Source: Carnegiea gigantea (Eukaryota; Streptophyta; Magnoliopsida; Caryophyllales; Cactaceae). From it: a stretch of 64,000 nucleotides of DNA. The stretch's first letter is position 1; every line of letters begins with the position of its first letter. The DNA is taken from the NCBI GenBank assembly GCA_029747015.1, contig JAKOGI010002812.1, positions 1 to 64,000 on the forward strand, given 5' to 3'. Both the position numbers and the translations under genes were made by a program. Positions 56,901-64,000 of the stretch are shown here, in pieces. The notes under the pieces are model-generated. The model worked only from the letters and a program-made list of their open reading frames with translations. It was not told the DNA's origin and did no database searches.

Positions 56901-59109
56901 TAGTAATTTAAGATAATAAATTTATTCCAATGTCTAATCTAAGTTCGTTTGAAACTCCCTTTTTAAATTCGAAGAGTGGTACTTAAGTAAATCAAAACCT
57001 TTGATCGGTTCCAAGTTTATTACAATTCAAAACTTAAGGCATTTAGCTTATTTTGATTCAATCAAGGTTTCTTCATATATTTCAATATAAATGCTTCTTT
57101 AAAACATAATGGATCTACTAGCCCTCAAATCGAAACTCAATAGAGACTTAACTAAGCAAATAGCATACAAATCAGCTAAACTTCACAATTAGCATCTTAA
57201 GATGCTCTTTTTCAGGTCGTTTGAATCCTTTTAAACACCAGGAGAATTTATAAACAAACCAATGCTTTGAACATTTTCAAATTCACTTTTAGTTCACTTT
57301 TAAACTTTCTAAACTTATCGACTATTCAATCGAGTCACTAACTGAATAGTTCGACGATTTAGGATCTTTTTACACCTTGGACGTCCTAACATGCGAATAA
57401 ACAACTGACAAACATAAAAGTATTTTCAAACTTGTAAAACAAACTTTCTAAATGACCTTTCCTTTTTAAAGACGTCTAAAGTTTCAAGAATTAATCACAT
57501 AATGTCACATAGCATATCGGGGGAAAAAGGGTTCACACATAGCATATTCATACACTTCATATCACAACTCATTAAGCCACACATGACCTCGCAATCCACA
57601 CGATTGCAGCAATTCACCACCCTATCTCCCTCCTCACACCGCACTGACCACAAGAACCTCAAACCACTCAATAGTTCCTCCTCGAGCTATCCAACTTCCA
57701 ACTCAGTTCAATATTGTCATAAACAAACCAATAACTCACAAAAGCATCATATTAAAGCATAGTATAGTCATCAATAACCTTAAATAGAATTTAAACATGA
57801 TCGTATTAATTTAGCGACAACTCCTAAACAGAATTCAGCATGCTTTATTAATGCCTTAATCTACCTGAGAAGCATCCTTAAGCTTCAACACAACTTAAAC
57901 AATAATCTGATAAATTGACAATGCCATGATTACATTCTATTTGTTACGCAATTCTCCAAATTGTCAGATAACTAACATTCAGCATCAATTGTCATACAAT
58001 TCATCCTGAAATCAATGCCACGTTAATAATTTCTCGATCTCAACTCTATGTTCACCCAAACTGATTTCAATCCTCGAAATTAACATGCACTAGCTAATTC
58101 GATTAAATTCGTTGAAAATAGTAGTAATTTAGAAGGGAAGGAACCCTCACCTTGAACCCAAGCTAGAGGTTCGAAGCTCGACTTTAGAGGCTTGAGCAAC
58201 TCCAATCCTTTGCCTCTTGCTTACCCACACTCGAACAGGACCAAATCACGCCCAAATTCCCGAAATTCAAACCCTAAAACCAACCCAAACTCCCTTACTA
58301 ATTTGAAGTTGAATTGGGGTTTGAAAGTAGCAGAAATTTGTAGGAAATTGAAGCAATCAAGAGGTGAAGTTCATGGCCATACCTGGGGCATGCATTGAGC
58401 TTCAATTCAGTGCCAAGGAGAGTGGCTGGCTTGTTTGAAATTCAGCCCAAATTCACACGAATTGATTCTAGCTTGGAGGGTGGTCGAATGGGTGGGGTTT
58501 TGCAGCTATGGGTGGCAGAAATCGGCTGCCAAAATAAGCTTTGGAGCCGCGTTAATGGAGGAGGAGAAGAGGAGAGGAAAACGAGTAGCAGAGAGAGGAA
58601 GAGAGAGACTGTCGAGGGGGGGTCGCGCATGAGGAAGAAGGAGAGGGGGGTGTCTCACATAAATTACCAAAATGCCCCTCCCTCACTTTATTTTTTTTGT
58701 CCTAAGCTAATTCATATTCGATACGGCTAGTCTAATTCGTAACCCGAATCCTAAACCCAAATCGATCATATACTCCTTCATCAACTATTCATTCCCAAAT
58801 CTATCTAGGTTTGATTTAATAACATCGAACTACTTCTAAGGTTGACAACCTAATCGCATTCGGGTTCCTACTGTAATCAGTATTCATTAATAACCGTTAA
58901 TAGTGTTTATTAAAAATCATTGAATGATTTTCAAAACTAATGACAATAATATTATTACTCGTGACAAAAATATTCTTCTTAATAAAATGAACGCTCACAT
59001 AGGCACTTAGAAAATAATTTTAGCTTATATCGCTAATAAAATACGGTTTTTATAATGCAAAAAGGCATTACAAAGAGTTTAATAGAAAATAAGGTATGCG
59101 GGCCTTACA
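53992..59109 (-). mobile_element. Solo LTR (5.1 kb) of a related LARD family
   Basis: TGTAACGCCC...GGCCTTACA with perfect TTGAG target duplicate (53,987-53,991 and 59,110-59,114). No primer site, polypurine tract or coding region inside. The ends and a GGGATGAGCAACCACGCGC block resemble the LARD LTRs, but most of the sequence is different, so it is a sister family. Minus orientation follows from that block. It carries a 60-bp tandem array (55,640-56,760) and a GC-rich Glu/Arg-type segment (58,480-58,660). Solo LTRs arise by recombination between the two LTRs of one element. Confidence 0.83.
55640..56760. repeat. 60-bp tandem satellite-like array inside solo LTR
   Basis: About 18 units with a 60-bp period, core TTGCTAAATCATAAAACGAC then TTCGTTTCTAACTTGAAAGC. 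Some units are truncated or have lost blocks (for example near 56,180 and 56,510). The 60-bp period keeps frames open and produces a repetitive antisense ORF (56,238-55,993), which I do not call a gene. Confidence 0.92.
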
Positions 59110-59114
59110 TTGAG

Positions 59115-61717
59115 GCTCATAAAAACTCTTCTCTTATCCTCTTGAGGCTCATATTCTTTAAATGAGATCTCTTTCATATCAGTCGTGTATTGACCCTTGT
59201 AAGCTTTTCACGATTCATTCATCTGGCCTCTTAATGGCCCATAAAAACTTTCTTTTTGAAATTCTTGAAATGGCGTAAGGCTGACTACTTTTCTTCGCTT
59301 ATTAGGAAAATACATCTGGCATAAGATCATTCCAGGGTGCTGATTGGGTGAGATCTATTTAAAACCCTATAGTGAGACCTAACGCTCATGCTTAAGCTCT
59401 TACTTCCAGGACGTCTACATATAACATATCGAACCATTACCCTCATCAGGGTCTTCTAGGGTTTCCTAGTACCAAGACTAATCCCCTAGGCTAACATCAT
59501 TCATATCATATTGTCCGAAGCATATTATCTTAGCTAATGTAAAGCCTTTTGAGCATAACGGCTAGTAGTTTTGCTGCCTCTCATAGCGAAATCCTGTTTC
59601 ATACATCGCACTCTCTTTTTATTTAAATTCTTTAGGGATTGCCCCATTTAAATGAGTTCACTCTCAAAACTGTATTCGTATATTTAAAATAGGCCACTGA
59701 TTGCTAATAGTCATGGCTACTATTAGTTATAAACATGAAAACTTCCTTTTTCAAACTCACCCTCACTCGCAAGATGAAAGTTAATGGCATAAAAGGGAAG
59801 GGAGTTTGTATGTAACACATTCAAAAACTTCATAATCAATCAATCTCAGCATAAGCCACACATGGCCTCGGAATCCACACAATTTCGGTTAATTCACAAC
59901 CCAGATTCCCTCCTCACATAGCACACACCATAAAGAACCTCAAAATTCTCATCAGTTCTTCTTCAAGCCATCCGACTACTAACTCAGTTTTCAATTCCGT
60001 AACCATAGCATATTATCATGAAAGTCATATGAAATATCTATGTATAAACTTACCAAGTGAGCAGCAACCATTTAATAGCTCGATACAGCATACATAAGCA
60101 TAAATATATATATGAATATATTGCATTAATTTGAAATAAGAACTTAACGAACTGAAATAAGCTCACAAGGCATGAAACTTAGCCTACATTCATAACTCGC
60201 GAGTAGGAGATAAACATACCAAGTTCATCTCATTTCAACGCATTGCTAACAAACTAACATGTCATTTTCAAAGCATAACCATCCAACTAATAATGCATTG
60301 GCTTAAAATGCTCTCAGGTCGTTTCAATGACTACTCTTAAGCTTGAATTAGCTAGCTCGACATGCATCGATTTAAAGCATGCTTGTCATTCAAGGGAAAC
60401 TTTTAAACATGAACTGATCAAATTAGAGCGCTTTGGCCTTAGGTGCTCTTGGTTCATTTCAAACATTCATAGATTTGTTTCAATTCAAAGTTACTTCTCC
60501 AGCTCGAATTAACTAATTAAACAAGCCTCGATTTGAAGCATTATTATATTATTTCGAAGCTACTTTTCAAGCGTGAACTAACTAAACTATCATATATCGA
60601 TTCAAAGCCATTTTGGAATATTAACCAGCTGGACTAACATATAATGATTTGAAGCCATTTCCAAGCGTTAATTAACTAAATTAACATATATCGATTCAAG
60701 GCATCGTTAGGTTATTTCGAAGTCACTTTCAGGCATAACTAACTAAACTTAACATGCATCGATTTAAACTAAATTCAACTGAAATAGGACATGTATAATT
60801 TGAATTAATCTGACTAAATCTAGACTGACATGCATCTCAACTGAAGGGTTAAAACAATTTCGAAACTACTAATACTTAGGAGGCGAGAAACACCCACCTG
60901 GACTCCAAGCTAGAGGACCCGATTTTGGGGTTTTGGGGCTGAATTTGGACGTTCAAGAATCCAAAATCCTTACCCCCTTTGTTACTACTCCCAAATTCGA
61001 AACCCTAGCTTTCAAACCCTTGACTCACACGGCTCTTCGCGGTCGCCGGTACTCGAACCCACCGGTGGCACTTTGCCGACGTCGACCTCCACCACGTTTG
61101 CCATGGTCGCAGCCCCCCTTTTCTCACTCTCGATCTCTCGATCTCCCTATTGCTTCATTGTGGAGGGCTGGCACGGCGCGACCCAGGGTGGCGCGGCCAC
61201 CTTCGCCGCCCACTCCTCTCTCTCTCTCTCTCTCTCAGCTGCTTGCCTGGGTGGGGTTGACGGGGAGGCAGAACAAGAACCCCACCTCTCGCATTTCTGC
61301 CGTGAAAGAGAAAGGGGCTTCGGCTCATTATTTATTTATTTTTTTTATTAAGCTGATCAATAATTGGTACCATTAGTCTAGTTCGTATCATGAACTCTGA
61401 ACCCGAATCGTTAATACGATCTTCTATCAACTATTCGTTCCCAAATATATAAAGGTTCAATTTATTAAGCATCGGACTACTTCTAAGGCTGACAACCTAA
61501 TGATACTCAGGAAATGGCTAAATTAAACTATCGACACAAATTAGCACGAATTAATCTCAAAATCAATAATAATAATAGTAATTCTTTTTAATAAAATTAT
61601 CGTTCACATAAGCACATCGATAATAATTTAACTCGTAAAGTTAATAAAAATACGAATTTTACAACGTAGAAGCTAAGATGGGCAGCTTAACTTATAGCAA
61701 AGAAGGCGGGTCCTACA
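59115..61717 (-). repeat. LARD LTR b, part 2
   Basis: Continues LTR b after the solo LTR. Includes a degenerate tandem array (60,190-60,800), the GC-rich section (60,990-61,320) and ends GGCGGGTCCTACA at 61,717, next to a polypurine tract of a second internal region. Total LTR b length without the insertion is about 3.8 kb. Confidence 0.87.
60190..60800 (-). repeat. Degenerate tandem array in LARD LTR b
   Basis: Counterpart of 26,030-26,640, same unit type. Confidence 0.65.
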
Positions 61718-64000
61718 CTCTCCCCCCTTAAAAGAATTTCGTCCTCGAAATCCTAAACCTAAGTTCCGTCATTCCTAGAATGTACGCACGCAAACCATGA
61801 TCTACATAGTAGGTTTCCAAAAGGTTTCATTTTGCAATTACTACTTCTTTTAAATCTAAAGAAAAAGGCTTGTGGTATCCATCACCACCTCAGCAATCCT
61901 CTTCAAGCGTCTACTCACTCTATTTAGGCGCCGAGGGAAAATCACATTGAAGAGGAGCAAATGAGTTGGCATGGAAACCATATTGAGTTTGTTTTGAAAA
62001 TGAACATAGATTTTCGATAATCTAGACTCAGTTCGCACGGCAAGCAATAATTCTATGCATATGCATCTATAAGTGGTCATCTAAAGGCATGACAATCGGG
62101 ACAATGACATCTTAAGGTCATACACTAGTAGTCTCATTCTAAAACACGAATTCAAGTCACCTTTGGGATCACAACGGCTAACTTAGAGATTCCTATAACA
62201 CATTAGAATAATAAGAACATCACATAGCACCACATAGCATCATTTAAGTACAACAGCATGACATAGTATTGTACAGTATCAGCAATTCAACGTAAGCAAC
62301 ATGAAACCTGCTAATGTACATATGACAAGCAATTTACAATACGAAAGCATATGTGACCGATATTTCCATGTTTTTATATCGTTGTCGACTAACTTTTAAG
62401 CATTTCATTCATGGCAACTTGGACAGGGCATGCTAAAGTCATATGAAGGAGTTAACTTAATCAGGTTCATTTAAAAGTATGAAGATGTTAGGTCATTCTA
62501 AAGTTAAATCATCTACTAGAAAGTTACCACGTCACACTAAGATAGCAGAGACATCAAATTACGCCATATCGGTAATGAAGGGATCTGAAGTGGCATTTGG
62601 AATCACATTTGCATCATGTAGAGTTAATCACAGAACATACCAAGGGTTAAGATTCCCATGCAACACAAACCAGCAATACGTGTTGATAGGAATAATTTGA
62701 GAAGAAAACTCCAAGGTAAGAATGTAAATGGATGGTTTTTTTGATGGGGGACACTTTTCCTAAGGTCACTACTTGGAGCTGATTGTCTCTTAAGTCATAG
62801 ATTCGTATGAATGAATGGTTATGCTCCCAGATAAGTCTTGGGTCCGTGGCTTATGGCCATACATGCTTCTGCGCTACTCTGACCAAACATACAAAGGCAA
62901 GCATGTATGAATCTAGGTTTCTAGAGTCCTCTCATCATGCTTCAAATACGGGCGCATGCAGTTACTTAGCTATAACATGAAATCATAGAAGTCACGGAAT
63001 GCAAATAATGAGTCAGTGGTCATTTCATGCTATGAATTACAAAACTTGTATTATCTAAACCACCAAGTCATATACTAAGCCAGCTCAAGTCAAGCAAACA
63101 TCGAGAAGTGCAACAACTTATTCATAAAACACATAACTAGTCATGACTTAATTCCCAAAGTGCATTAATGACTGCGCATAATAGAGGTGAGTGTTCATAT
63201 ACATGACGACATGACCCTGAATGCTCTACCGTGCTACTTTCTTACACATAAGATACATATATCTATGGACGTGATTCATGTAAATGTAGCTTCATTGTTA
63301 TCTAGTCATGCATCACACACATCGGGTTCAACTACTCCAATTATAACACGAGACAATAGTATTAAGGGACTGTAAATGATGATCCAAGAGTCATATTATG
63401 AAACTAACTAAATAAATCAAGTCACTGCAACTAATATAGTCCTATGTTTACTCAAATTCAAATAAAGCAGTTGTAGAAACCCATTTTGTTGGCATTTATT
63501 CACAAACACATCGATGGCCACATACAACAGTCCTATCTCTAGGTACTCTTATGGTCTCACGAAAAGGCATCCAGGCAAGTATACAAGAATGCGACCCTCA
63601 TTTAAAACCTAAGGTCGAGGTTATACTTCGAGGTTTGTCCAAACTGTTTGGAGGCCAACAGTCAACTAACAGGGGTAAGAACAACGGCGTTATTAGCCCT
63701 ATGGATCTACATTGAGGTTCTGTGATGCATTTGTCACACAGGAACTTATGGAGGTCCAGGGAACTCCTAGTATAGATGGGAAGGTTCTACTTTCTACTAT
63801 GAGCATCCTTGCCTCTACACTTGGTGCTTGTGCTTAGGAAAGTGTTGGGAAGGCATAGATTGTCGTCCTAGGAGGTAACGAGGTAATGCATGCGGTGTAA
63901 CAATTCTAAAATCTACTAGGTTCTTTCTCCCCTGCACTTTTTAGGTGTATTGGGGTTTGATATAGTGAGGACACCACCAAGAAGTGCTAAAATGGCCTAG
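61718..64000 (-). other. LARD internal region b (runs off window)
   Basis: Begins with reverse-complement polypurine tract and integrase-tail-like relic (61,718-61,752), then sequence colinear with 27,551-27,636 plus 49,653 to about 51,880. It continues beyond the window. Non-coding. Confidence 0.85.

Noticed and set aside
58395..58730. 112-codon plus-strand ORF, Arg/Glu-rich
   Set aside because: Lies in the GC/GA-rich segment of the solo LTR; no domain and no counterpart in related LTRs.
1..64000. Host genes, tRNA or rRNA genes
   Set aside because: I looked on both strands and found none that I could support; tRNA-like matches are primer-binding sites only.

Overview
This window looks like heterochromatic, transposon-dense DNA of a flowering plant, probably a dicot. 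The evidence is plant Ty3/gypsy LTR retrotransposons primed by tRNA-Asp and tRNA-Met(i), very large non-coding LTR elements, and tandem remnants of an endogenous plant pararetrovirus (Caulimoviridae). I see no host gene, tRNA or rRNA in 64 kb. Species cannot be named from the sequence alone.

Layout. (1) About 1-23,772: four or more defective pararetroviral copies (A, B, C, D), nearly all on the minus strand and in tandem, plus one inverted (plus-strand) fragment at about 21,440-22,020. Virus-type intergenic regions lie between copies, with TATA box, AATAAA signal and tRNA-Met primer site. Movement-protein, coiled-coil linker, capsid/zinc-knuckle, protease, RNase H and C-terminal regions are recognisable. 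The reverse-transcriptase core is missing at the same junction in all three copies where that junction can be seen. (2) 11,477-17,264: a young, complete, non-autonomous LTR element (TSD GTAAC, 1.4-kb LTRs differing by roughly 1-2%, tRNA-Asp primer site) with one intact 481-codon ORF, inserted in pararetroviral copy C. (3) About 23,773 to the window end: a minus-strand tandem array of a LARD-type element in the order LTR, internal, shared LTR, internal. It is split by (4) a Ty3/gypsy element of Athila/Tat type (27,637-49,647) with gag and pol decayed by stop codons; by (5) a plus-strand copy of the same LARD family (28,415-39,181, TSD TTTGG) inside the 5' LTR of (4); and by (6) a 5.1-kb solo LTR (53,992-59,109, TSD TTGAG) inside the shared LARD LTR.

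How the parts relate. Element 2 and element 3 are the non-autonomous and LARD entries; the non-autonomous element at 11,477 shares its whole roughly 1.3-kb 3' non-coding region, primer-site type and polypurine-tract motif with the Athila/Tat-like element at 27,637-49,647, so a relative of that element is a plausible mobiliser. The LARD carries a Met(i) primer site and, at its 3' internal end, a short relic resembling the integrase tail and polypurine tract of Tekay/Del chromoviruses, which suggests its autonomous partner. Nesting gives the insertion order: pararetrovirus first, then the LARD array, then the Athila/Tat-like element, then the plus-strand LARD. All coding regions except the ORF at 13,003-14,448 are pseudogenes.
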